Shown here piece after piece: positions 51,743 to 62,337 of a DNA stretch of 64,000 nt (position 1 is the stretch's first letter; the number at the start of each line of letters is the position of its first letter). Source of the DNA: Verrucomicrobiota bacterium (GTDB lineage Bacteria; Verrucomicrobiota; Verrucomicrobiia; Limisphaerales; UBA9464); contig VHCG01000001.1 of NCBI GenBank assembly GCA_016871805.1, positions 1-64,000 on the forward strand. Reading direction: 5' to 3'. A program made the position numbers and the translations under genes. The notes under the pieces were generated by a model. That model was not told the origin of the DNA. It saw only the letters and a program-made list of their open reading frames with translations, and ran no database searches.

Positions 51743-53599
51743 TCAGACCCGGTGCAGTGTCACCCGGAAGACACCCTCGTTGGTCATCGCGATCAGTTCC
51801 GGCCGCTCCGGTTCGGCAAGGAAGGTCCAGCAACTGAACACGGGACCGGGACCGGAAACCTGGAAGACCCGTCGGGGCAACTCACCCGTCGCCCCACAGT
51901 CCCAGGCCCAAAGCGACGGCCCACGCGAGGAGTCGGTGGGCGTGAGCTGCAGGAAGACCACACAGTCCAGCACGGGATGGTAGACCGCCCTCGAAATCCG
52001 GGGCTGGCTCCACCGCCCCACCGGGAAACACTCGTGCCATCGGTTCGTTCCAAGGTCGAGCACCCAGAGATCATCGAGCGCGTGCCAGCTTCCATTGAAG
52101 GCCCCGAGGTCGGGATCCCGCTGCCCCTGTTTCCCGGTCAGGCTGCCGGAGCCGCCGAAGAGGTACCAGTGATTCCAGTCCCGCCCGGGGAACACCTGGT
52201 TCGAGGCTCGGGGCATGGGCACGACGTCGGCGTCCGTGACCCTCAGCCACTGGCCGCTGATCGGGTTCCATTCCCGGCGGCCCAACGACACGCCCATGTT
52301 CCCATAGCCTTCAAACCGACCCACTCTGCGCTGATGGGGATTCCAGTAACAGGGCCCGGTAAAGCGGAGGTCATTGACGAGCTGGACCTCGGGATGATCG
52401 AGGGTCGGCCCCTCCGGATTCACGCGGACCAGGTCGCCAGTGAACGATTCGACCCCAAAGAGGGTCCCCGAGATCGGATCCCGGACCGCAACACCCGCCT
52501 TGGGATATCCGGTCCACTCGAGGCTCGTCCGCTCCCAGGAGTCGAGCGAGACCGAGATGAAGGCGAGGCCGATCCGGTCATTGGCCGCGAGGGAATGGAC
52601 CCGTCGGCGTTTCCAGTCGCACAGTTGGGGAGAGCCGATCCAGGTCTCCATGCCGAACCGCTCCGGCGGGAGCCGTTCCCAGACCGCCCGGTACCGGGGC
52701 AACGACCGCCAGACATACGCCGCCCCGGCCATCACTCCCAGGGCCACCCCGCCCCGGATCATGTCCCGTCGGGACCAGCGACGCCCGCCTCGCATCACCC
52801 AGTCCAGATGCTCCAGGAGCGCCTCCGCCGTCGAGATCCGGTGGGTGTGGCGAGGGTCGGAGGCGCGCAGCAGGACCTTGTTCAGCCGCCAGCCGAACCG
52901 GTCCCAGTCCTTCGCCTCAACCACGGCCCGGGGCAGGGACGGAAACTGGAACCGATCGTTTCCCGTCCAGCACTCGTACAACGATCGGCCGAGGGCAAAG
53001 ACGTCCATGGCAGGCGACGCGGCCCCATCGGGAGGCATGTAGCCTTCCGTGCCGGGGAACTGCACATCCTGGTCCCCGTTCCCGAGGGAACCCAGGTCGC
53101 CCAGGACGGGCCGCCCTCCCATGAACAGCACATTGGCCGGCTTCACGTCCCGGTGCTGCAGTCCCGCCCGGTGCAGGAACGCCAGGGCGCCGGCTAGGTT
53201 CCTCCCGAGATCCACGACCTCGGAGGTCGTGGAAGGCCCCTGCATCGCCACCCGAAGGGCAAGGGTCGAGGGCACATACTGGTCGACACGGTTCGGATCG
53301 AAGGGCCGTTCCAGCTCCGCGTCATCCGCCAGGGGCATGTCCTCCCACAGCGTCCCGGAAGCCATGTCGACACCCGTCGACGTCAATGCGATGAGACCCG
53401 GCGGACGCTCCATGCCGGAGATCCGGAACCGAAGCGTCTGGAGCCCGGACAGCACCTCGGGCTGGACGGCCTGCTGGAGCTTCAGACAGCACCACCGTCC
53501 GGAGGGATTGATCGCCAGATATACCCAGGACCGGGGTCTCGAGGCCAGTTCCCGGACCAGCCGATACCCATCAGGCGCCTGGGGCGGCGTGGATGTCAC
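51743..53599 (-). CDS. Serine/threonine protein kinase with TM segment and C-terminal Kelch-like propeller
   Basis: LQHRDVKPANVLFMGGRPVLGDLGSLG; TM VALGVMAGAAYVW; Kelch-like NHWYLFGGSGS...LDDLWVLDLGTNRWHECFPVGRWSQPRISRAVYHP; GTG start overlaps upstream sigma stop. Confidence 0.85.
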   Translation of the reverse strand: MTSTPPQAPDGYRLVRELASRPRSWVYLAINPSGRWCCLKLQQAVQPEVLSGLQTLRFRISGMERPPGLIALTSTGVDMASGTLWEDMPLADDAELERPFDPNRVDQYVPSTLALRVAMQGPSTTSEVVDLGRNLAGALAFLHRAGLQHRDVKPANVLFMGGRPVLGDLGSLGNGDQDVQFPGTEGYMPPDGAASPAMDVFALGRSLYECWTGNDRFQFPSLPRAVVEAKDWDRFGWRLNKVLLRASDPRHTHRISTAEALLEHLDWVMRGGRRWSRRDMIRGGVALGVMAGAAYVWRSLPRYRAVWERLPPERFGMETWIGSPQLCDWKRRRVHSLAANDRIGLAFISVSLDSWERTSLEWTGYPKAGVAVRDPISGTLFGVESFTGDLVRVNPEGPTLDHPEVQLVNDLRFTGPCYWNPHQRRVGRFEGYGNMGVSLGRREWNPISGQWLRVTDADVVPMPRASNQVFPGRDWNHWYLFGGSGSLTGKQGQRDPDLGAFNGSWHALDDLWVLDLGTNRWHECFPVGRWSQPRISRAVYHPVLDCVVFLQLTPTDSSRGPSLWAWDCGATGELPRRVFQVSGPGPVFSCWTFLAEPERPELIAMTNEGVFRVTLHRV

Positions 53600-54231
53600 G
53601 AGAACGGCTCGGAGAGGTCCTGGACCAGCAAGGTGTTCCACTGGGCCTTGAGACGACGCACGATGCGATGCTGGATGACCCGCACGCCGATCTTGGTGAT
53701 GCCAAACCGGGAGGCCACCTCGGCCGCGAGACATCCTTCGAGGGCATAGGCCTCGAAGACCTGCCAGTGCTCCGGCCGGGTCCCGGACCGGACCCGGGCG
53801 AGACACACCGACCAAAGATGTCCTTCCATGTGCTCCCGGGCACGGCCGTCATCGGCCGGGGCCTCCACGGCTGGCAGCCAGATCTTGAGGCGCTTCACCG
53901 CCTCCACACCCAGCTGGTGTCGTCGATTGCGACGGTGCGCCTCGAAGATGAGCCGGTGCACCACGTGGCCCAGCCACCGACGAAACCCGTTCTGCATCGG
54001 CTCGAGCCGTCGGGACTCCAACATCCTCGCCACCCTGAGGAAGGCGTCCTGGACCACATCCTGCGACTCCGCCTCCGTAAGACCGCTCTGCTCACAGAGC
54101 CGGAGAATGGGTTTCTGATACTGGTCCCAAAGGGATTTCCACGCCGGCTCGTTGGACAGGTCCGCCGCGGAACCGAGCAGTTCTCGGTCCGTGGTCGCGG
54201 TCAGCAACAGGTTGGGATCAGTCTGCCGCAT
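53596..54231 (-). CDS. ECF-like RNA polymerase sigma factor
   Basis: LWDQYQKPILRLCEQSGLTEAESQDVVQDAFLRVARML; C-terminal HTH; possible upstream start at 54273. Confidence 0.85.
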   Translation of the reverse strand: MRQTDPNLLLTATTDRELLGSAADLSNEPAWKSLWDQYQKPILRLCEQSGLTEAESQDVVQDAFLRVARMLESRRLEPMQNGFRRWLGHVVHRLIFEAHRRNRRHQLGVEAVKRLKIWLPAVEAPADDGRAREHMEGHLWSVCLARVRSGTRPEHWQVFEAYALEGCLAAEVASRFGITKIGVRVIQHRIVRRLKAQWNTLLVQDLSEPFS

Positions 54232-54401
54232 GGAGTCGGGAGAGACTTGGAACCGGATTCCGATGGAACGCACTTACCCGGTAGCAATTACCCGTACATA
54301 GGCCGTGGACGACCGGGCGACTCAAGCAAAAGATTCCGAGGAATGGAGATTTCTCGATCCAGGATCGGTTCGTGGGTGGGTTCTCGTCCTCGGGAGCCGC
54401 G

Positions 54402-55253
54402 TCACAGCGGTTTCCACTTGCGGTGCCGGTATTTGTCCCAGACCCAGCGGAAGTCGGGGTTGTTCGGACCGCCACCGGCCCAGTTGAAACTGGGGATCCC
54501 GACCGCCGAATCCTTGGCGGCCTTCAGGACCTTTGCCTCGACCCACTTGTGGCCCTCGTAGTGGCCATCCTGAAACGAAAACGTGCTGAAGTTGCCGTGG
54601 AAGACCGCGAAGGGGTCGATCCAGCCCTTGCTGTCGGTGCTCAGTACCCAGGTGCCGAGGTTGGAGTTCCGGGGGTCGGATTCCTCGATGAAGATGAAGG
54701 ACTGCGACGGACTCTCGACCTCCGGCACCTTGATGTAGGGAGGCTGGGAGGACTCCCAGCCGAGGATGCCGTTCATGCCATTGGCCTTCGAGTAGCTGTC
54801 CCACGCCCACCCCGATCCCGGCTTTCGCCTCGCCCGGAGATCGCCCGGACAGTGGAAGGTGCCGAGGCCACCGATGTACTCCCACATGGGGGAGTTGGTG
54901 AACCCCCTGGCCACACGTTCCATCGCTTTGGCGAGCGGGATTCCGGCCGAGATGTCCGGCGTGGGCCCCTGCCAATAGCCGCCGCCGGTCAACTCCACCC
55001 GCTGCCCCTGCTTGTTCCGCCACCCCTCGGTCGCGGCCAGGAAGTCCTGGCCGTCGTTGGAGTACATGATCCACGCGAGGGCCAGCTGCTTCTGGTTGTT
55101 GGCGCAGGCGGCGCCGGTGGCCTTCAGCTTCGCCTTGCCGAGGGCGGGCAGAAGCATGCCGGCGAGAATGGCGATGATGGCGATCACCACCAGCAGCTCG
55201 ATGAGGGTGAATCCTGCGTGAAGGGAGCGCCTCGGGAACGGCGAGCGGATCAT
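54402..55253 (-). CDS. Type II secretion-like pseudopilin (prepilin N-terminal methylation motif)
   Basis: [53 protein letters not shown]. Confidence 0.93.
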   Translation of the reverse strand: MIRSPFPRRSLHAGFTLIELLVVIAIIAILAGMLLPALGKAKLKATGAACANNQKQLALAWIMYSNDGQDFLAATEGWRNKQGQRVELTGGGYWQGPTPDISAGIPLAKAMERVARGFTNSPMWEYIGGLGTFHCPGDLRARRKPGSGWAWDSYSKANGMNGILGWESSQPPYIKVPEVESPSQSFIFIEESDPRNSNLGTWVLSTDSKGWIDPFAVFHGNFSTFSFQDGHYEGHKWVEAKVLKAAKDSAVGIPSFNWAGGGPNNPDFRWVWDKYRHRKWKPL

Positions 55254-55371
55254 GGGCCTACGCTAGCAAGGGATTCCGGACAGGGCCAGACACCAATTGG
55301 GGTTCCCACGCACACCACGACCCGCAAGAGACCTTTCGCCAGCGACCGTTCCGGTGTTTCCTCTCAGGGTC

Positions 55372-58335
55372 ATGTCGGGGGACACCATCCGCGTCGTCGG
55401 AGCACGTCAGCACAACCTGAGGAACGTGACCGTGTCGATCCCCCGGGACCGGCTCGTCGTGCTCACCGGCCCCAGCGGTTCCGGCAAGTCCTCCCTGGCG
55501 TTCGACACCCTCTTCGCGGAGGGACAGCGCAAGTACGTCGAGTCCCTGTCCGTCTACGCCCGGCAGTTCCTCGACCAGATGGAGAAGCCCGATGTCGAAC
55601 ACATCGAGGGTCTCTCCCCGGCGATCGCGATCGAGCAGCGGAGCAGCGCCGCGAACCCCCGCTCGACCATCGCGACCACCACCGAGATCTACGACTACCT
55701 GCGGCTCCTGTACGCCCACATCGGACAGCCCCACGATCCAGAGACCGGCCTACCGATGACCCGCAGGACCACCCCGCAGATCGTCGACACGATCCTCGCA
55801 CTCCCTCCGCAGACCCGCCTGATGCTGCTCGCCCCCCTCGTGACCGACCAGAAGGGGGAATTCCGCGATGTCCTGGAGCGCCTCAGCCGGGAGGGGTTCG
55901 TCCGGGCCCGGGTGGACGGGCAGATCGTCGAGCTGGTGGCCAACAAGCCCGTGCGACTCGACCCCCAGGGTCAGCACACCATCGAGGTGGTGGTCGATCG
56001 GCTCGTGGTCGCCGAGGGGATTCGCACCCGTCTGGTCGACTCCGTGGAGACGGCGCTGAAATGGGGCAACGGCCACCTGCTCACCCTGCACCAGCCGGGA
56101 GCCGGAGGGGGGGCTGGAAGCGTCGCCGGGACGGCGGTCTGGACCGAGACACGGCACTCGAACCACCTCTTCTCGCCCACGACAGGACGGACCTATGAGC
56201 CCCCGACACCCCAGCATTTCTCCTTCAACTCCCCCCGTGGCGCCTGTCCCGTGTGTCACGGGCTCGGACAGAAGCGGGTCTTCGATGCGACCCTGATCGT
56301 TCCCGACGACACCGTCTCGCTCGAGGCCGGGGCCGTGCACCCCTATCGGCGCCTGGGGGGCAAGCGGATGGTGACCTATTTCAAGGCCCTGCTGAAGGGG
56401 ATGGCCGGCCACTGGAAGGTGCCGCTGGACCGCCCCTGGAAGACGCTCCCCGAGGAGTTCCAACGGAAGCTGCTGCACGGGACGGGCGACGAGGAGGTCG
56501 AGTTCTGGTTCATGCACGGCGGGACACCCCGGAAGACGGTCAAGGCCTTCGAGGGCGTGCTGCCCCACCTCGAACGCCTCTACGCCGAGAGCGAGAGCGA
56601 GTTCACGCGGAACCGGCTCAAGGCCTACATGACGCTCGCTCCCTGCGATGCCTGCGGAGGGAAACGCCTCCGGCCCGAGCTGCTCGCCATCACCCTGCCC
56701 CTCGATCCCGTCCCGGGAACATCACCCCACCCCTCCGGGGGCGACACCCGGAACCCCGCGATTCCCGGGCTCCACATCGCCGGGTTCTGCGGGCTCTCGG
56801 TGGAACGGGCCGATGAATTCCTCGCCCGCCTGCCGCTCAACGAGCTCCAACGGCAGATCGCCGGGGAACCCGTCGGGGAGATCCGCAAACGGCTCGGCTT
56901 CCTGCGGAAGGTCGGACTCGGCTACCTGACCCTCGACCGGGAATCCGGAACGCTGTCCGGCGGCGAGGCCCAGCGCATCCGTCTGGCGACCCAGATCGGG
57001 GCCGGACTCATGGGCGTGCTGTACATCCTCGACGAACCCAGCATCGGACTGCATCAGCGGGACAACGAGCGCCTCCTGGAGACCCTGCGCCATCTCAGGG
57101 ACCTCGGGAACTCGGTCGTCGTGGTGGAGCACGACGAGGACACCATCCGCGCGGCGGACCATCTCATCGATCTGGGTCCGGGTGCTGGCATCCATGGGGG
57201 TGAGATCGTCGCCCAGGGAACCCCCGAGGAGGTGGCCCGGGATTCCCGCAGCCTCACCGGTCGATACCTCCGGGGTGATCTGCAGATCGAGGTCCCCTCG
57301 AAACGGATCCGTCCGAATCCCGAAAAACCGTGGCTGGAGATCCTCGGCTGCCGCGAGAACAACCTCCGGGACCTCGATGTCCGGATTCCCTTCGGAACAC
57401 TGACCTGCATCACCGGCGTGAGCGGCAGCGGCAAGTCGACCCTCGTGGACGACATCCTGCGTCGTGCCCTCTTCCGGCAATGGTACGGGTCGAAGGAGCG
57501 GCCGGGACTCCACCGCGAAATCCGGGGCACGGAATACCTCGAGAAATGTGTCGTGATCGACCAGACCCCGATCGGACGCACGCCGCGGAGCAACCCGGCG
57601 ACCTACACCGGGATGTTCAACGAGATCCGGGGACTCTTCGCGCAGCTGCCTTCGGCCCGGGTCAGGGGTTACGACGCCGGACGGTTCAGCTTCAATGTCC
57701 GGGGAGGCCGCTGCGAGAAGTGCGAGGGCGACGGGGCCCTGCAGATCGAGATGCACTTCCTGCCACCCGTCTATGTGACCTGTGACGTCTGCGCGGGTAA
57801 GCGGTACAACCGCGACACCCTCGAGATCACGTACAAGGGACTCAACATCGCCGACGTCCTCAACCTGACGGTGGACGAGGCGGTCTCCTTCTTCCGGGCC
57901 GTCCCCAAGCTCCACGACCCGGCCCTGACCCTCGCCGAGGTCGGTCTCGGCTACCTCCGTCTGGGACAGTCGGGCAACACGCTCAGCGGTGGCGAGGCCC
58001 AGCGGCTCAAGCTGGCCGCGGAACTCTCCCGGAAACACACCGGGCGGACCCTGTACCTGCTCGACGAACCCACCACCGGACTCCACATGCACGACATCGC
58101 CAAGCTGCTGGAGGTCCTGTTCAAGCTCCGGAATGCGGGGAACACCCTGGTGGTCATCGAACACAACCTCGATGTCATCAAGACCGCGGACTGGGTGATC
58201 GACCTCGGCCCCGAGGGAGGGTCTGGAGGAGGGCGAATCCTGGCCGAGGGCCCGCCGGAGGCGGTTGCCGCTTGCCCTGACAGCCATACCGGACGCTTCC
58301 TCGGACGTCATCTGACCCAAAGGAATGCGGCATGA
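55372..58335 (+). CDS. uvrA: Excinuclease ABC subunit A
   Basis: [103 protein letters not shown]; both ABC signatures. Confidence 0.97.
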   Translation: MSGDTIRVVGARQHNLRNVTVSIPRDRLVVLTGPSGSGKSSLAFDTLFAEGQRKYVESLSVYARQFLDQMEKPDVEHIEGLSPAIAIEQRSSAANPRSTIATTTEIYDYLRLLYAHIGQPHDPETGLPMTRRTTPQIVDTILALPPQTRLMLLAPLVTDQKGEFRDVLERLSREGFVRARVDGQIVELVANKPVRLDPQGQHTIEVVVDRLVVAEGIRTRLVDSVETALKWGNGHLLTLHQPGAGGGAGSVAGTAVWTETRHSNHLFSPTTGRTYEPPTPQHFSFNSPRGACPVCHGLGQKRVFDATLIVPDDTVSLEAGAVHPYRRLGGKRMVTYFKALLKGMAGHWKVPLDRPWKTLPEEFQRKLLHGTGDEEVEFWFMHGGTPRKTVKAFEGVLPHLERLYAESESEFTRNRLKAYMTLAPCDACGGKRLRPELLAITLPLDPVPGTSPHPSGGDTRNPAIPGLHIAGFCGLSVERADEFLARLPLNELQRQIAGEPVGEIRKRLGFLRKVGLGYLTLDRESGTLSGGEAQRIRLATQIGAGLMGVLYILDEPSIGLHQRDNERLLETLRHLRDLGNSVVVVEHDEDTIRAADHLIDLGPGAGIHGGEIVAQGTPEEVARDSRSLTGRYLRGDLQIEVPSKRIRPNPEKPWLEILGCRENNLRDLDVRIPFGTLTCITGVSGSGKSTLVDDILRRALFRQWYGSKERPGLHREIRGTEYLEKCVVIDQTPIGRTPRSNPATYTGMFNEIRGLFAQLPSARVRGYDAGRFSFNVRGGRCEKCEGDGALQIEMHFLPPVYVTCDVCAGKRYNRDTLEITYKGLNIADVLNLTVDEAVSFFRAVPKLHDPALTLAEVGLGYLRLGQSGNTLSGGEAQRLKLAAELSRKHTGRTLYLLDEPTTGLHMHDIAKLLEVLFKLRNAGNTLVVIEHNLDVIKTADWVIDLGPEGGSGGGRILAEGPPEAVAACPDSHTGRFLGRHLTQRNAA

Positions 58336-58381
58336 AACCGAGAGTCGGTTGACCCCCGAAGGACTCGACCATATTGTTCGA

Positions 58382-59425
58382 ATGCCCATGGCGGCCCCTA
58401 TTCCAGTCGCAGCAGAGTTCGTCCTGAAGACCCGGGCACCCGAGGTCTCCTGGGACGAGATCCTCACACCCGCGAGGCCTTTTCTCGAGCAGGTTTCACG
58501 ACGGCTGGAGGCCCAGGTGGAGGGGTTCGAGCCGGAGATTTCCGGACAGGCCCGCTACGCCCTCGACAACCGCGGCAAGCAGCTCCGTCCGGCCTTCGTC
58601 GGACTCTGCGCGGGAAGCGTCGGCACCCTCGTCGAGGACCACATCACGATCGCGGTCCTGCTGGAGATGATCCATCTGGCCACGCTGGTCCACGACGACA
58701 TCATGGATGGGGCATCGGTCCGGCGGGGTCGACCCACGGTCGGCGCCCGTTGGGGAAACCACGTCGCGGTGCTCCTCGGCGACTGCCTGTTCGCCCATGC
58801 GATGCGCGTCGCGGCGGGACTCCAGAGCACCGACATCGCCAAGTCGCTGGCCGAGGCCTCCAACGCGGTCTGTACCGGGGAGATTCTCCAGACCAACCGT
58901 CGGCGCCGATGGGATCTCCCCCGATCCGAGTATCTGCGGATGGTGGAGATGAAGACGGCCGAGCTCTTCGCGGTGGCCGCCGAGCTCGGCACCCGCCACG
59001 CCGGAGGCACCGAGGCCCAGGTGGCCGCGCTCCGGGACTTCGCCCGGGCCGCCGGGACGGCCTACCAGATCTACGACGACTGTCTCGACCTCTACGGATC
59101 GGAATCCCTGGTGGGCAAGTCCCTCGGAACCGACCTCGCCACCGGAAAGCTGACCCTGCCGCTGATCGTGCTGCTGGAACGGGCCTCCCCCTCCGATGCC
59201 TCCGACATCCTCGGCTGGCTGGACGACTGGAAGCCCGACTACATGGTCGGCCTCCGCGCCCTCCTCGACTCCCACGGCGCCCTGGCGGAGTGCGCCGCCG
59301 TGATCGAGGAGCTGCTCCAGAAGGCCGGTGCCTCGCTCGGCGCCCTGCCGGACACCCCGCACCGCGATGCACTCCGCTCCTTCACCCGACTGATCTCCCG
59401 GCAGACCCTCCGGCTGTCCCGCTAG
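58382..59425 (+). CDS. Polyprenyl synthetase (trans-isoprenyl diphosphate synthase)
   Basis: GKQLRPAFVGL; LATLVHDDIMDGASVRRGRPT; AYQIYDDCLDLYG. Confidence 0.93.
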   Translation: MPMAAPIPVAAEFVLKTRAPEVSWDEILTPARPFLEQVSRRLEAQVEGFEPEISGQARYALDNRGKQLRPAFVGLCAGSVGTLVEDHITIAVLLEMIHLATLVHDDIMDGASVRRGRPTVGARWGNHVAVLLGDCLFAHAMRVAAGLQSTDIAKSLAEASNAVCTGEILQTNRRRRWDLPRSEYLRMVEMKTAELFAVAAELGTRHAGGTEAQVAALRDFARAAGTAYQIYDDCLDLYGSESLVGKSLGTDLATGKLTLPLIVLLERASPSDASDILGWLDDWKPDYMVGLRALLDSHGALAECAAVIEELLQKAGASLGALPDTPHRDALRSFTRLISRQTLRLSR

Positions 59426-59451
59426 ACGTCCCATCCCCGCGTCGGAGCCTC

Positions 59452-60084
59452 ATGGACCCGGAGACCTCCCGTACGCACGCCCCAGGAGGTGAGGTGTCCG
59501 CACCCGCGATGCCGGATGACATGCCGCTGGTCCGTCGGGCCCAGTCGGGCGACGACGAGGCCTACGAGGAGCTCATCCGACGGCACCAGCACCGCATCTA
59601 CGGACTCTGCTACCATCTGACGTCGAACCATGAGGATGCGGCGGATCTGGCCCAGGATGCCCTGATCAAGGCCTGGAAGGCCCTGAGATCCTTCAAGGGC
59701 GACTCCAGCTTCTACACCTGGCTGTACCGGATCGCCTACAACACGGTCCTGAACCATCTGAAGCAGCGTCGCAACCGCACACCGCATCTCAGCCTCGACG
59801 ATCTCGACTTCAACGCCGAGCACACGCCGGAGCTGCTGGAGCTGATCTCCACGATCACGCCCCGCCGGGACGTCGGACTCGCCGAGCTCCACCAAAAATT
59901 GAACGAAGCCCTACTGCGTCTGTCCGAGGAGCACCGGACCGTCGTGACCCTCCACGACATCCAGGGACTTCCCCATGACGCCATCGCCGAGATCCTGCAG
60001 TGCAACCCGGGCACGGTTCGGTCACGACTCCACTATGCCCGACAACAACTGCAGGGACTCCTCGGCGATTTCCTGAAACAGTAG
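59452..60084 (+). CDS. RpoE-like ECF sigma factor
   Basis: HQHRIYGLCYHLTSNHEDAADLAQDALIKAWKALRSFKGDSSFYTWLYRIAYNTVLNHLKQRR; region 4 HTH. Confidence 0.95.
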   Translation: MDPETSRTHAPGGEVSAPAMPDDMPLVRRAQSGDDEAYEELIRRHQHRIYGLCYHLTSNHEDAADLAQDALIKAWKALRSFKGDSSFYTWLYRIAYNTVLNHLKQRRNRTPHLSLDDLDFNAEHTPELLELISTITPRRDVGLAELHQKLNEALLRLSEEHRTVVTLHDIQGLPHDAIAEILQCNPGTVRSRLHYARQQLQGLLGDFLKQ

Positions 60085-60097
60085 CGAGCCGCATTCC

Positions 60098-60664
60098 ATG
60101 AACGACGAACAGGACCCTCATCCGAACATCGCCCGCCTTCTAGAACTCAAGCAGCGGGAGACTCCGCCGCCGGGATTCCACGACCGGCTGAGGTCGAGGG
60201 TCATGAGGTCGATCCGCGTGGAACGCGCCGAGGAGGTCCGACCCTGGTGGTCGGTCCTCTGGCTCCCGGTCTCGGGAAGCCGGTTCATGTGGGCCGCCAA
60301 CGGACTCGCAGCCGTCGGCATCGCCTTCCTCGGCACCGCCACCTTCCATGTGCTGTCCACCTCGGCGGACGCCGAGGCGGAGGTGGAGGTCTATGCGGCC
60401 CTGCCGCTGCCCGCGGAGGTCGGGATCCGCAACACGCTGGTCACCACCCCACACGCCCCCGGTCTCGTCGCCCAGGCCCCGCCCCGGCTCGAGTACCGTC
60501 CTCTCCCCGCCCAGGGAATCCTGGTGCCCATGCCGGCGGCCCTCCATGGATCCGTCACCCAACGGGATCCGAATGCGGACGACACCGCGCGACAGCTGTT
60601 CCGTCCCCCGTCCCGGAAGAACCCAGCCTTCATCCTGGTCAGCGAACGGATCGAGGGCCGCTGA
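60098..60664 (+). CDS. Small single-TM protein downstream of ECF sigma factor (possible anti-sigma)
   Basis: One central TM (FMWAANGLAAVGIAFLGTATFHVL); 13 bp after the sigma factor; no HxxxCxxC motif. Confidence 0.6.
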   Translation: MNDEQDPHPNIARLLELKQRETPPPGFHDRLRSRVMRSIRVERAEEVRPWWSVLWLPVSGSRFMWAANGLAAVGIAFLGTATFHVLSTSADAEAEVEVYAALPLPAEVGIRNTLVTTPHAPGLVAQAPPRLEYRPLPAQGILVPMPAALHGSVTQRDPNADDTARQLFRPPSRKNPAFILVSERIEGR

Positions 60665-60801
60665 TCCACTCCCCAGACCGAGGGCTGTCCTTCGGGTTGA
60701 ACCCACGGCCCACTAAGGCCACTTCGATCGGCCCCGGGCAGGGATGGAATGGGATCGGATGGGGATCTCCAATTCAGAGACCCCGATCTTCTCGGCGCCG
60801 C

Positions 60802-62202
60802 TCAGCGCGACTTCACGAACACCAGCGTCATCTTGAGCTCCGGGAACGGAATCGCGAACCGTCCATTCTCCTGGAGCGTCGCCTCACGATTGTCCGGCTG
60901 GGGTGTCGTGAACGTCAGGGGATACCGGTCCCCCGTCCTCGTCCAAGTCCCCTCGCCATCGAACGCGGGCAGCTTGGACGCCTTGCCTCCCCCGAGCAGG
61001 CGCTCGGCAGCGGTCTCATTCGGGTTCACCGCCGGCGCAGCCGGCTTCTCCGAGTCCTCCGAAGCCTGCCCCTCGCGGGTCCGCATGCCGTAGCGCTGAG
61101 CCAAGGTCGGATCCATGGCATACGGCCTGCCAGCCCCACCCGCCGTCTCACGCGGGGCGACCGGCGCCGGTGCCGCAGGGAATTCCGGCGGCGGCACCTT
61201 GAGGGTGAACCGGCCGTCGGGATACACATTGAACCGCGCCTTGCTCAGGATCGCATTCAGGGCCATCCGGAGGTTCTTGAGATCCGCGAAACCCAGATTC
61301 GCCCGCTTCCGACGCGCATCCGTGACGATCGCCGCCATGTCGGGACTCCAGCGTCCCAGGAGCCGCTCGTCGGCAAACTTGGGTGAGACCCCGGTCTCCA
61401 GGAACTTCCGGAGATCCGCCAGATCGAGCTTCTTCAGGGAGTCTACGATGTCGCGGTTGTTGAGAACCGCCTGGGTCTTGGGGTTGTTCAGAAGCGCCGT
61501 GAAGCCAGCCTGGTCCTGAAGGAGCTTCAGGTAGTCCGGGTCTCCGAGAATGTCCGAAACCTCCTGTGTCTCGACCAGGGCCAGGAACGGCGGGTACTCG
61601 ATGATCCGGTTGGTCAGGGCAGGATTGGCGTAGACGAGTCCGAGGACGTCGGCCACTTCGTTGAACTTGGTCGGTGTGCGATCCAACGGGGCGAAGGTGC
61701 GATCCCAGCCCGTGGACGCCATCCCGGAGCGGACCGCATTGACGAGGCCGATCGGAGCCGGCTCGTTTTCCGAGTGGATCTGGGTGGTCAGATAGGCCTG
61801 CCCATAGATCGGCTTGCCGACCGCAAGGAGCAGGATCACGCCGGTGAGCATGCCCACGAACAGGCCGATGGCGTGGTTCATCGCCTCGAAGGCCTTCCGG
61901 GTCGGCTCGTCCTCGCGGTACTTGATGTGGAGCTCCACCGGACGGTGGGCAGCGAACCCGCCGCCGAGCGAGGCCAGCCACACCACCGAGAACCCGGCGA
62001 TCGAGGGCAGGACCAACATCCAGGCCTGCGACTGCACCCCCAGCTTCGGCAGCAATGGCGCGGCCAGGGCTCCAAGCGTGGGCGCGAAGGCGAGGCCGAC
62101 GAGGGCACCGATCAGACCGACCGCCGAGCGGATGCCGCCCAGCTGGAAACCGAGGAACGCGAAACCGCCGACAAGTACGATGGCCAACACCCACATGAGC
62201 AT
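60802..62202 (-). CDS. CvpA-like membrane protein with long C-terminal extension
   Basis: N-terminal TM array VLAIVLVGGFAFLGFQLGGIRSAVGLIGALVGLAFAPTLG. Confidence 0.65.
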   Translation of the reverse strand: MLMWVLAIVLVGGFAFLGFQLGGIRSAVGLIGALVGLAFAPTLGALAAPLLPKLGVQSQAWMLVLPSIAGFSVVWLASLGGGFAAHRPVELHIKYREDEPTRKAFEAMNHAIGLFVGMLTGVILLLAVGKPIYGQAYLTTQIHSENEPAPIGLVNAVRSGMASTGWDRTFAPLDRTPTKFNEVADVLGLVYANPALTNRIIEYPPFLALVETQEVSDILGDPDYLKLLQDQAGFTALLNNPKTQAVLNNRDIVDSLKKLDLADLRKFLETGVSPKFADERLLGRWSPDMAAIVTDARRKRANLGFADLKNLRMALNAILSKARFNVYPDGRFTLKVPPPEFPAAPAPVAPRETAGGAGRPYAMDPTLAQRYGMRTREGQASEDSEKPAAPAVNPNETAAERLLGGGKASKLPAFDGEGTWTRTGDRYPLTFTTPQPDNREATLQENGRFAIPFPELKMTLVFVKSR

Positions 62203-62337
62203 GTCGTCAAGCTAGTCGCGGCCCTCGGACAAGTGCACGCGGAAAATGGGTAACAGAGGGGCCCATCAAGCCTTTCCCTTCCGCGTCCCCGTCCGTCGGA
62301 TTGACGGCATCCGGGACCTCCGTAGGTTGCGCCTCCC

